The position numbers and the translations under genes were made by a program. The notes under the pieces were generated by a model. The model saw only the letters and a program-made list of their open reading frames with translations, ran no database searches and had not been told where the DNA came from. Below, in pieces: positions 24,872 to 32,528 of a stretch of DNA of 64,000 bases (its first letter is position 1; each line of letters begins with the position of its first letter). Source of the DNA: Sedimentisphaerales bacterium (GTDB lineage Bacteria; Planctomycetota; Phycisphaerae; Sedimentisphaerales; Anaerobacaceae). Location of the stretch: positions 1 through 64,000 of the forward strand of contig JAFGLV010000139.1 in NCBI GenBank assembly GCA_016927855.1. The letters are read 5' to 3'.

Positions 24872-25300
24872 CTATAGGTTGTTATCTTCTGCGATTAATT
24901 CTTCGATGGTCAGAGCAGTCGGCCCGGGCCCCCGCTCTTCCGTTGCCTTCTCGTACAGCCTGTCTACCGCCTCCATTCCGCCTCGCTTGTAGGCTAGCGA
25001 GAGAGAAAGAGCGGTCGTCCGGCCGAGTGGAGATTTCGCGACCATTGGAGGCACAACAGGAGCAGCCTTTCGAGCTGTCACAAGGTGCACAGCCAGGATG
25101 CCGGTCCCTGTGACGATGGCGGCCGCAGCGGCCAACCGCACCGCACGGCTTTCAAAGACCAACTTCCAAACGTTGGGAGGACGTGAGGTCGAACTGGCGT
25201 ACACCTCGCGCATCCGGCCTCGAACGCGCTCATTCATCGCGTCGCAGGTCTTGATCGACGCATCCTTGAGAAACCTCTCGATGTCTCCGTGGCGTTTCAT
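24872..25300 (-). CDS. Small membrane-anchored ECF sigma partner (module 4)
   Basis: The 142-residue protein has about 52 cytoplasmic residues, one membrane segment (near 53-74, RLAAAAAIVTGTGILAVHLV) and a short periplasmic tail. The N-terminal half (MNERVRGRMREVY ... VWKLVFESRAVRLAAAA) aligns by eye with that of the beta-propeller protein at 3627 (EAMRQAY ... VWRRIMENRRTRFALVA). The sigma factors upstream of both are paralogues too. This is the best evidence in the window that this N-terminal segment is a sigma-binding domain. Its start overlaps the sigma gene's stop (25297-25300). No metal motif is present. Confidence 0.65.
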   Translation of the reverse strand: MKRHGDIERFLKDASIKTCDAMNERVRGRMREVYASSTSRPPNVWKLVFESRAVRLAAAAAIVTGTGILAVHLVTARKAAPVVPPMVAKSPLGRTTALSLSLAYKRGGMEAVDRLYEKATEERGPGPTALTIEELIAEDNNL

Positions 25301-25845
25301 CGTGTCACCTCACCGTTCAGGGCAGACCGAAGCTTGTCCAAGCCGTAGCGGTAGCGGCTCTGGACGGTCTTGATGGATGTCTTCTGCCACGCGGCGATTT
25401 CGCGAAACGGCATATCGCCGTACAGGTGCAACGTCACAACCTCGCGCTGCTCGGCAGGCAATTGAACCATGGCGCGGCAGACCTGCTGGAATTCTTCACT
25501 CAGCATAGCCCATTCATCGGGTCCGGCCGCTGTGCCAACCACGTCCAGCGCCTCAGCGAGACTCGCCGTCGTACGCCGTGCGGCCGCCTTGAGCCGGTTG
25601 CGCGCCGCGTTGGCCGTGCAGGTGGCCAGATAGCTCTTCAGACTGCCGGTCAGGCGAAACGTCCGGGCCGCACCGGCGAAGCCCACGAAGACATCCTGCA
25701 CCACGTCCTCAACTCCGGCCCGGTCGCTCAGCAGCGATAGCGCCAGTCTCAGCAAGTCAGCACGGTACTTCTCGTAGACCCGCGACAGGGCCGTCGCGTC
25801 ACCCCGATTGAGCCGCCAAACCAGTACCCTGTCTTCGAATCTCAC
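25297..25845 (-). CDS. ECF-type RNA polymerase sigma factor (module 4)
   Basis: The 182-residue sigma factor starts at GTG 25845 (MRFEDRVLVWRLNRGD). Region 2 reads SRVYEKYRADLLRLALSLL... VEDVVQDVFVGF and region 4 reads PFREIAAWQKTSIKTVQSRYRYG. It is the paralogue of the module 1 sigma factor (5564-6097), to which it aligns without gaps over most of its length. The short upstream gap contains TTATATT, also present upstream of module 1. A hairpin at 25954-25989 ends the next module upstream, so this operon has its own promoter. Confidence 0.92.
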   Translation of the reverse strand: MRFEDRVLVWRLNRGDATALSRVYEKYRADLLRLALSLLSDRAGVEDVVQDVFVGFAGAARTFRLTGSLKSYLATCTANAARNRLKAAARRTTASLAEALDVVGTAAGPDEWAMLSEEFQQVCRAMVQLPAEQREVVTLHLYGDMPFREIAAWQKTSIKTVQSRYRYGLDKLRSALNGEVTR

Positions 25846-25953
25846 CGAAAAAGCCCTTTCTCTGAGAGCGATCGCGTCTCACCAATATAACAACCGCGAA
25901 CGGGGCTTTGCTTCAAGAGGCGAGAGGTTTCTGTAGGAACGGGGAAGCAGAAG

Positions 25954-25989
25954 AGGCACCGGGCCTCTGCCGTGGAGAACCCGATGCCT
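25954..25989 (-). terminator. Terminator hairpin downstream of sigma module 5
   Basis: On the minus strand AGGCATCGGG (25989-25980) pairs with CCCGGTGCCT (25963-25954), one G-T wobble, with a 16-base loop and the pyrimidine-rich CTTCTGCTTCCCC after it. It starts 25 bases past the stop of the gene ending at 26014. Confidence 0.6.
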
Positions 25990-26013
25990 TGTGGGACAAC
26001 TGGGCATACCTGG

Positions 26014-27552
26014 TCAGGGCCTCTCGATGCCCTTCTCTCTGGCGTGGGCCTCTCGAATCTGCTCGGCCAACTGAAGAACACGGTCGAATGTCAGACCCGC
26101 TGGTACTTGGCCGTCGTCGCTCGTTTCGCCGATTGCAGGAAGGACCCACCGATCGAAGTCCTCGGCCGTGCCGATGCGCCTGCCATAAGGCACCGGCAGG
26201 CTGATCTTCAGATGTGGCGTATGGTCGAGATTGAAGACATACAGCGCATCGTAGTCATACTCCTCGACCGTCTCGGCAGGAGTCTCGTCGGGAACGTACA
26301 GTACCCACTCGGTCAGTATCAGACCTCCGTCTGTGTAGGATTTGCTCGTGTAGGTCAGGTGATGACCCCAGTAGGTAACGTCGCTGGGTTCGCCTCCGGG
26401 AACGAGGGCGTTGAACTCAATGGGCACTTTGGGCAGAGGCCCTCCAAAGACGAGATCGGCGAACGGAGCTTCACGCGGCGTCTGCGACATCTTGTCGATA
26501 CTCCACCAGCCCCAGATGACGCTCCCGTCGGCCAAGGTGAAGCTTCGCGCCGCGCCGTACGAAAGACTGCACCGGCCGTCACTGTACCCCCCTAGGTTGA
26601 AAGGACGGGAAGGAGGCAATGCCGCTGCCTCTGGGGTGTTCATGGCCGTGTATCCCACCGGTGTCTCCATCGCGAAGATACCCTCGCCAAGAGGCAGATC
26701 GAGCTCGATTCGGGTGTACTCCTGGGCCAGTTGCCAGTCCGCCGGTCCCCACTTCATCCACGATTCAACCCGCTTCGTCCGCCCGGTCGCAGGCGAGAAC
26801 CAAAACCGCGTGCGGAACGCCGGCCCTGCGACCTGACTGTCACGCTGCCACTGCCAGATCTCACACTCCTGGCCGTCGATCTCTTCGTCGCCGACCTTGA
26901 CGGCGCTGGCCAAAGCTGCGAAGTCTCCCAGTAGAAGTCGTACCGAGCGGTCCACAAGGCCTTCCGCCCCGGCTTGTATTCCCCGGGGAAAGAAGAAGGA
27001 AGTCTTCTCCGTGTGGTCCAGGCGAAACATGAACTGCGAGTTCTGGATCAGCTCGCCCACACCGACGTGGACGTAGTCCTTACCAGCGCTGAGGCCGGTG
27101 GTGGTCTGTCGCTCGCACCCGTTGACAAGGTCAACCCACAACTCAATAGGCACCGGCGGGATCGCACTTCCGTCGGGCATAGTGTGGCCGGGGAAGTAGC
27201 GCCAGCCTGAAGCATGAATGGTGGCCGCCCTAGCCAGGACTTCCGGCGCGTCAGTGAACGCATAGGCGGGAGCCACATCGAAGGGACTCCCCAAATGACT
27301 CACGGCCCACACGGCTACGAGGACAACCACCGCTGCGACGGCAAACCTGAAGACAGGACTCCAACGGAGTCGCCTCAGAAGAGACATTTGGCTGGAATTG
27401 AGGGACTCTCCAGAGACGCACTGAGCCTGGAATTGCTCAATCGCAGCCCGGTGCCCGTGCCGCCATTGCCCGAAATCGAAGGGGACATCTTCTCTGCCAA
27501 TGGCAGTGCGGATCACGCTGTCGAGTTTGTTGTCGGTGTCTTCGGTCTTCAT
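26014..27552 (-). CDS. Membrane-anchored ECF sigma partner with LolA/RseB-like region (module 5)
   Basis: The 512-residue protein has a cytoplasmic N-terminus (1-68), a membrane segment (near 69-86, FAVAAVVVLVAVWAV) and a periplasmic part. Between about 115 and 290 it carries the LolA-like sequence of strands (VPIELWVDLVNGCERQT, FRTRFWFSPATGRTKRVESW). The remainder to 512 is unfamiliar beta-rich sequence with many Trp and Tyr residues. The ATG overlaps the stop of the sigma gene (27549-27552). As in modules 2 and 3, topology and coupling suggest an envelope-sensing sigma regulator; no zinc-finger anti-sigma motif is visible. Confidence 0.65.
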   Translation of the reverse strand: MKTEDTDNKLDSVIRTAIGREDVPFDFGQWRHGHRAAIEQFQAQCVSGESLNSSQMSLLRRLRWSPVFRFAVAAVVVLVAVWAVSHLGSPFDVAPAYAFTDAPEVLARAATIHASGWRYFPGHTMPDGSAIPPVPIELWVDLVNGCERQTTTGLSAGKDYVHVGVGELIQNSQFMFRLDHTEKTSFFFPRGIQAGAEGLVDRSVRLLLGDFAALASAVKVGDEEIDGQECEIWQWQRDSQVAGPAFRTRFWFSPATGRTKRVESWMKWGPADWQLAQEYTRIELDLPLGEGIFAMETPVGYTAMNTPEAAALPPSRPFNLGGYSDGRCSLSYGAARSFTLADGSVIWGWWSIDKMSQTPREAPFADLVFGGPLPKVPIEFNALVPGGEPSDVTYWGHHLTYTSKSYTDGGLILTEWVLYVPDETPAETVEEYDYDALYVFNLDHTPHLKISLPVPYGRRIGTAEDFDRWVLPAIGETSDDGQVPAGLTFDRVLQLAEQIREAHAREKGIERP

Positions 27553-28058
27553 AGCATATCCTCCGGCACACCACGGCGGCGCAGATGTTCGGCAAGCTTT
27601 CGCTTGGCCCGCGTCAGGCTTCCGTTGATGGTTCTTTTCGGCAGGCCCAGCATGGCAGTGATCTGTTTGTACGAGTAATTGTTGTAGTACCGCAGAATCA
27701 CGACCTCTTTCATCGATGCCGGCAGACGATCGATCGCTGCGCGAACGATCTGAGCGGTCTCATGCGCCTGGCAATCGCCCGACGTGCCAGATATCTCCTC
27801 GGCCGCTGCACTCGGACGCTGGGACTGAACCATGTCGCAGGCCACGTTTCGGCAGATCTGCGCCAGCCACGGAGCAGACTTGCGCACGTCCTTCAACTTT
27901 CTCAGATTCACCAGACCTCGGGCCAACGCCTCCTGGGCAGCGTCTTCGGCAAGCTGATGGTCGCCGAGTGCGTTGTACGCCACCGCCACAAGAGGGCTAT
28001 AATACTCCTCGCACAACTTGCCAAAGCTGTCGATGTCGCCCGCCTGAGCGGCTTGCAC
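27549..28058 (-). CDS. ECF-type RNA polymerase sigma factor (module 5)
   Basis: The sigma factor has region 2 (SFGKLCEEYYSPLVAVAYNAL... AEDAAQEALARGL) and region 4 (LPASMKEVVILRYYNNYSYKQITAMLGLPKRTINGSLTRA shows the turn LPKRTINGSL). The annotated start is the GTG at 28058. However, the in-frame residues before it (IESQTRL) look like a real sigma N-terminus, and TAGGAG lies eight bases before an ATC codon at about 28082, so a rare ATC start is possible. A TGA in frame just upstream of that limits the extension. The stop overlaps the partner gene. Confidence 0.88.
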   Translation of the reverse strand: MQAAQAGDIDSFGKLCEEYYSPLVAVAYNALGDHQLAEDAAQEALARGLVNLRKLKDVRKSAPWLAQICRNVACDMVQSQRPSAAAEEISGTSGDCQAHETAQIVRAAIDRLPASMKEVVILRYYNNYSYKQITAMLGLPKRTINGSLTRAKRKLAEHLRRRGVPEDML

Positions 28059-28189
28059 AAGTCTCGTCTGCGATTCGATCGGTCACACTCCTAACGGGCC
28101 CGTATTACCGTGTTTCCGCCATATGGTCGGATGTCGTCGCGAAAAGTAGGCGCGGAAAGTTGGATTTTCCGGTCGGGCCGGACGAAATT

Positions 28190-28699
28190 TTACCGGCTGA
28201 GCGTTTCGACGAGCTCGGTGACGATTTGGTCGTGGTTTTTTGCGGTGCACTCGACGGTGATCTCGGCGTAGCGGTGGTAAAGAGGCTGGCGCTGGTCGTA
28301 GAGGGAGCGAACGGTTTGGCGGGGTCCGATGACGACCCCTCGGGTCTGGAGGTTCGCCAGGCGCTCTTCGATCCGCTCGACAGGCAGGTCGAGGTGAACG
28401 ATGACACCGTGAGACGCCAGGCGCGCCATCGCTTGCTCGCTATAGACAACGCTGCCTCCGGTGGCGATCACCGCGTTGGTCAGGTCGATGCTCAGCACGT
28501 GCTCTTCTTCGAGCTTGCAGAAGGCGTCCAGCCCGTCGGCGTCGATGATCTCCTGGAGTGAGCGGGCCTGGATGGCCTGGATGAAGATGTCAGTGTCGAG
28601 GAAGTAGCGGCCGAGTGCCTTGGCCAACAGCACGCCCACCGTGCTCTTGCCCACACCCGGCATGCCGATCAGAACAATGTTCTTATTCGCGATGTCCAT
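28190..28699 (-). CDS. aroK: Shikimate kinase
   Basis: This enzyme phosphorylates shikimate at O-3 with ATP in aromatic amino acid synthesis. The 169-residue length is typical. The P-loop GMPGVGKST (12-20), the shikimate-binding 'FLDTDIFI' Asp pair, the ATGGSVV motif and the lid segment (QTRGVVIGPRQTVRSLYDQRQPLYHRYA) are all present. I start at ATG 28699; the frame is open to a TTG at 28738, but the extra residues are not family-like. It lies 67 bases after the membrane-protein gene ending at 28767 and may be cotranscribed with it. Gluconate kinase is less likely, given the GG(S) and lid sequence. Confidence 0.87.
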   Translation of the reverse strand: MDIANKNIVLIGMPGVGKSTVGVLLAKALGRYFLDTDIFIQAIQARSLQEIIDADGLDAFCKLEEEHVLSIDLTNAVIATGGSVVYSEQAMARLASHGVIVHLDLPVERIEERLANLQTRGVVIGPRQTVRSLYDQRQPLYHRYAEITVECTAKNHDQIVTELVETLSR

Positions 28700-28766
28700 G
28701 TCACGGCACAGGGTAACGAAATGGGCGCAGGAGGGCAACCCGGCAGAAGCACCATTTCTTGCGTTC

Positions 28767-30728
28767 CTACGGGCGGCTGATAGTCACAGAGACCTTGAAA
28801 CGATCCTGACCTTCAATCTGAGTGACGCGAATCATGACGGCAGTTTCGTTGATGTGCTGCTGAGATTCCACGTGCCAGAGGCCATTGCTTTGAGAGAACC
28901 CGGTGCGAGTGCCGTAGATGCTCCTGCCGCCCTGTCGCTGCAGACGCCTGAATTCATACGGGTCCCGATCGCTTGGAAGGGAAGCGATCTGGATATTCAG
29001 AACCAACGGCTCGTCCTCGGGATCGTCGTAGAACATCAAGGCCGGCTCTCCCACGCCCACCTCAATCTCGAAGGCATCTGTAGCGGGCTCGATCTCAATG
29101 AAACCGGCGTCGAGAAAATCCGGTCGAGTGGGCACCACTCCCGCCATGTCCTCATCACCGAGATTCTTAGCCAGGCTCTTGAGACGGCTTTGGTATCTGC
29201 TCTTGTCCTGCTCGGCCCAGAGCAGCGCCCGCGCTAGTTTCAGAGCCTCGGCCGCCTTATCAGGCAGGTCGCGGCGTTGGTACATCTCGCCCAGCCGGAT
29301 TTGCGCGAAGACGTCGCGCGTAGGCAGCGATTCGAGGATTTCCAGCCAGCGCTCCTGCTGGGGCTTGTCGAACATACGCTCGAAGAGCATCAGATGCTCC
29401 AGCGAATACGGCTGCGTCAGGAGTCCGTCCAGTACCACCCGGCGTTCGTCGTAGCTGAAGGATTGCGTGTCCGCGATGCCGAACAGGTGCGCGGGTGCCG
29501 GCTGAGCCCGGTCGGACGTGACGGTCACGCCGCTGAACGGGTCGCGCGGGCGGACCTGGAAGACGTGAATCCGCCGGTTGTCCTTCTCCAGACGCAGGTC
29601 GATGCGCGAGGGTTCCCAGTCACTGGACAGCTCCTTCCAGCCCAGGTCCGTCATGGCGTCGCGCACGGATCGGATCGACTCGGCCGGCTCGCCCGTTAGA
29701 CTGAATTGCAGGTAGGTCTCGTTACGCGTCAGCAGGCCCGTGTAGGAGCCGAGTAGCGTCGGCTCGAACCGGGCTAAGGGCCCCGGAAGCTCGTGGGGGA
29801 CGTACTGGCCGTAGACGTCGGCCGGCAGTTCCGGCAGGAGGCCGTGCTTATCGGCCCATTGGTCGAGAGCCTTGGCGATCTGGCCGCTCAGCTCCTTGGC
29901 GATGTTCTCGGCGGCCATGCTGTAGCGGACTGACTCATAGCCGGTCGTGGTGCTCGTGTGCGTCAGCTCGATGTTCGTGCTGAAATCCAGCAGTGGCGGC
30001 ATGAACGTGTCGCGATAATGATGCGTGCTGGCCAGAGGCGATTGACCGACCTCGGCCCCAATCTCGGCCCTGAGCTTGAGCGAGTACGGGATGGGCGTCT
30101 CCTGGATATTGCCGAGATAGAGGCGAACGAATACATCAGGCGCTCGCTGGCCGGCCGGCGGAAACGCACCATTAGCGTGGAGTTCGACTTCTTCGACGGC
30201 GGGAATCGCTTCGAGCCGCTCGGCCAGGGCCGAGCCGGTACGGACCAACAGGGGGTGCTCGCCTTCGACGATCACCGCCATCCGGCGGCAGGCCAGGCGG
30301 TTGTTGTCGCTGCTGCTGGTCATGCTCGACGCGCTGTTATTGTTGGCGGCTTCGATGATCGCGGCCCGCGCGGTCACGGCCGGCTCGTCGCCCGGCTCGG
30401 CCGAGCCGGCGGAACGGCCCATGAAAGGCTGCATCCAGACGTGCGTCAGGCCCGGAATGTTGAGGAAAAAGCCGGCGATGGCGATCACCACCGCCACGTC
30501 GCGGACCGCCCGGACCGGGCGGGCCTGGGGTGAGCGCAGTTGTCCGAAGATCAGATACAGAACCGTCAGGACCGGATTGACCAGAACGAAGGTCGCCAGC
30601 CAGAACTGCCGCGTGTTGCGCGAATCCGAGAAGATCGGGCAGAAATCCCGCTTACGCAGGCAAAGCACCAGCAGCACTGCCCAGAAGACCACGTATCCAA
30701 TCAATACCACCCGTAACGCCATAATCAT
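28767..30728 (-). CDS. Membrane protein of unknown function
   Basis: The 653-residue protein has three N-terminal membrane segments (near 3-24, 41-63 and 76-97), followed by a long soluble region. The soluble region includes mixed alpha/beta sequence with 'AVIVEGEHPLLVRTGSALAERLEAIPAVEEVEL', a helical tetratricopeptide-like stretch (about 475-540, RWLEILESLPTRDVFAQIRLGEMY) and a beta-rich end. I recognise no family. It lies downstream of the GH5-methyltransferase gene on the same strand with a 129-base gap. The TM2-3 region with 'FVLVNPVLTVLYLIFG' resembles a PLD-nuclease-N type anchor, but that is weak. Role unknown. Confidence 0.6.
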   Translation of the reverse strand: MIMALRVVLIGYVVFWAVLLVLCLRKRDFCPIFSDSRNTRQFWLATFVLVNPVLTVLYLIFGQLRSPQARPVRAVRDVAVVIAIAGFFLNIPGLTHVWMQPFMGRSAGSAEPGDEPAVTARAAIIEAANNNSASSMTSSSDNNRLACRRMAVIVEGEHPLLVRTGSALAERLEAIPAVEEVELHANGAFPPAGQRAPDVFVRLYLGNIQETPIPYSLKLRAEIGAEVGQSPLASTHHYRDTFMPPLLDFSTNIELTHTSTTTGYESVRYSMAAENIAKELSGQIAKALDQWADKHGLLPELPADVYGQYVPHELPGPLARFEPTLLGSYTGLLTRNETYLQFSLTGEPAESIRSVRDAMTDLGWKELSSDWEPSRIDLRLEKDNRRIHVFQVRPRDPFSGVTVTSDRAQPAPAHLFGIADTQSFSYDERRVVLDGLLTQPYSLEHLMLFERMFDKPQQERWLEILESLPTRDVFAQIRLGEMYQRRDLPDKAAEALKLARALLWAEQDKSRYQSRLKSLAKNLGDEDMAGVVPTRPDFLDAGFIEIEPATDAFEIEVGVGEPALMFYDDPEDEPLVLNIQIASLPSDRDPYEFRRLQRQGGRSIYGTRTGFSQSNGLWHVESQQHINETAVMIRVTQIEGQDRFKVSVTISRP

Positions 30729-30857
30729 TGCCGGACCTCATATCTACTGTGCCGCAGCGCTGCACTCTACGAATGCAGCATCACCCTATGGGGGTAGACG
30801 GGCCCCACGCCCGAATATTGCTCGCGAATCCCAGATTTGGCCCGAGCGAAGCAAAGC

Positions 30858-32336
30858 TCAGTTGCTCCCCTCCTTCTTCAGCGGCGTGGTCCAGAGGTAG
30901 ACGGTGTGTCCATTCATATTGACGACCTCGTCCGGGATCACGCCACGCATGTCGAAGTCGTGCGAGACGATCCGCGCGCCCGGCTTGAGCTGCTCCAGTT
31001 GTGGGATCAGCTTGACGTTCAGGCTCGGGAGCAAATAGAGCGTGATGACGTCGGCGTCGCTCAGGTCGAGCGTGAAGACGTCCTGGTGCTCGATCCGGAC
31101 CAGATGGCCGACATTATTCTCCGCGACGTTTTCGCGGGCCTCCTGCACACGCACGGGGTTGATGTCATAGCCGACGGCGCGGCAGCCGTAACGCTTGGCG
31201 GCCTCGACCACGATCCGCCCGTCGCCGCAGCCGAGATCGTAAAGAAGATCGTCCTCTTTGACCTGCGCCAGTTCCAGCATCTTGTCCACCACGACCATCG
31301 GCGTGGGCACATAGAGAATGTCCGGCTCGCGGTACTTGCGTAGCTCCTGCCGCACCAGAAGGCCGGAGGGACTGATGACGTCCGCCGACCAGCCGCCTTT
31401 CGTACTGGCGCCGGGCTTCAGCGCCGCCGAGGTCTCGGCCAGATCGGCCACGGACCAGTTGCACCAGCTCAGCTCGTTTTCGTTCATGAAGTGGATCCAC
31501 TTCTGCGTCTCTTCCCGGTCGAGCGTGCCGTTGCCGGAGGCTTCGCTGGCGCCCCACTCGGTCACCATCAGAGCAACACCTTTCTCCAGTGCGGCCTTCG
31601 CTTTGTCGCGCAGCGGCTGCTTGTGCGTGGACGCGTAGAAGTGCAGCGCGTAAGCGATGTTGTCGCCTGCAATCGGGTCCTGCGCCGCCTTGTCGACGTC
31701 CTGCGACCAGGTCTGCGTGCCGCAGACGATGAGGTTGTCGGAATCGCGAGCGCGAATCTTCGGGATCACCGCTTCGTGATAGGGTTTGATCACGGTGCTC
31801 CAGTCGTGCGTGTTCAGCGGCTCGTTCCAGGTCTCGTAGATCACGTTCGGGTGCTGGCCGTACGTCTGCGCCATCTCTTCGAAGAACGCTTGGGCCTGCT
31901 CAAGGTGCTGATGGGCGTTGTGGTCGTGCCAGTCGATAATCACGTACATCCCCAGATCGATGGCGGCCTGCACGACGGCTTTGACCTTCTCCTTCTCCCG
32001 CTCGGGATCGTTCAGATAGCCGCCGGCGCCGACCGCCATAGAGGCTCGCACGACGCCGCAATTCCAATCGTCCCGCAACCACTTGACGCAGTCGGGGTTG
32101 TAGAACTGGCCTTTCCATTGGCTCCAGTAGAGCGACATGCCGCGCACGATGGCCGGCTCGCCTTCCATGCCGACGATCCGGTTCCGTTCGACGCGCAACG
32201 AACCGTATGTCGCGACCGCGCGCTCCTGAGCGCATGCCCAGGAAGCCATGAGCAGGCAACCCAACAACGCTACGACGAATCTCAAACCAATGCCTCCCCT
32301 GACAGTACCCCAACGAACGCCTGTGTCCCGTTTCAT
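30858..32336 (-). CDS. Exported GH5 glycoside hydrolase fused to a class I methyltransferase
   Basis: The 492-residue protein has a signal peptide (LRFVVALLGCLLMASWACA), a GH5 (cellulase-type) TIM barrel of about 295 residues, and a class I SAM methyltransferase domain (about 345-492). GH5 catalytic residues are Glu 172 (ETWNEP, acid/base) and Glu 260 (VTEWGAS, nucleophile). The methyltransferase has the SAM-binding DLGCGDGR (from residue 367), GYDINP and IVSHDF motifs, and starts with ILYVPTPMVVVDKMLEL. That family often has its own signal peptide in Planctomycetota, so an exported protein is not impossible, but no SAM pool is known outside the cytoplasm. AAAGGA stands seven bases before the ATG. 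It belongs to the GH28/GH3/GH53 locus. Confidence 0.88.
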   Translation of the reverse strand: MKRDTGVRWGTVRGGIGLRFVVALLGCLLMASWACAQERAVATYGSLRVERNRIVGMEGEPAIVRGMSLYWSQWKGQFYNPDCVKWLRDDWNCGVVRASMAVGAGGYLNDPEREKEKVKAVVQAAIDLGMYVIIDWHDHNAHQHLEQAQAFFEEMAQTYGQHPNVIYETWNEPLNTHDWSTVIKPYHEAVIPKIRARDSDNLIVCGTQTWSQDVDKAAQDPIAGDNIAYALHFYASTHKQPLRDKAKAALEKGVALMVTEWGASEASGNGTLDREETQKWIHFMNENELSWCNWSVADLAETSAALKPGASTKGGWSADVISPSGLLVRQELRKYREPDILYVPTPMVVVDKMLELAQVKEDDLLYDLGCGDGRIVVEAAKRYGCRAVGYDINPVRVQEARENVAENNVGHLVRIEHQDVFTLDLSDADVITLYLLPSLNVKLIPQLEQLKPGARIVSHDFDMRGVIPDEVVNMNGHTVYLWTTPLKKEGSN

Positions 32337-32391
32337 CTGTGGTCCTTTCCCGGTGCAGTTCTGTGCAGACCGCTGTCTGTTGGCGACGCCT

Positions 32392-32512
32392 TATGTGGCA
32401 CCCCCGCCCTCGGCGGTGAGTTGTCTGCCGCCTCAGCCGAAGCTGAGGCCTCCTTTTCATTCCCAGCCGAGGGCGGCTGGGCCACATAGGATGCCCTCAC
32501 GGGCACACTACG
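32392..32512. repeat. Composite palindromic repeat plus GNRA-hairpin element
   Basis: The terminal arms TATGTGGC (32392-32399) and GCCACATA (32481-32488) enclose nested inverted repeats (GCCCTCGGCGG, CTCAGCCGAAGCTGAG, CAGCCGAGGGCGGCTGG). Right of it, on the minus strand, lies CTCGTAGTG followed by the hairpin TGCCC-GTGA-GGGCA (32505-32492). That hairpin element recurs at 38498-38521 and 55102-55124, each time just after a minus-strand stop codon. Confidence 0.7.
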
Positions 32513-32528
32513 AGCAGATTCTACCTGC

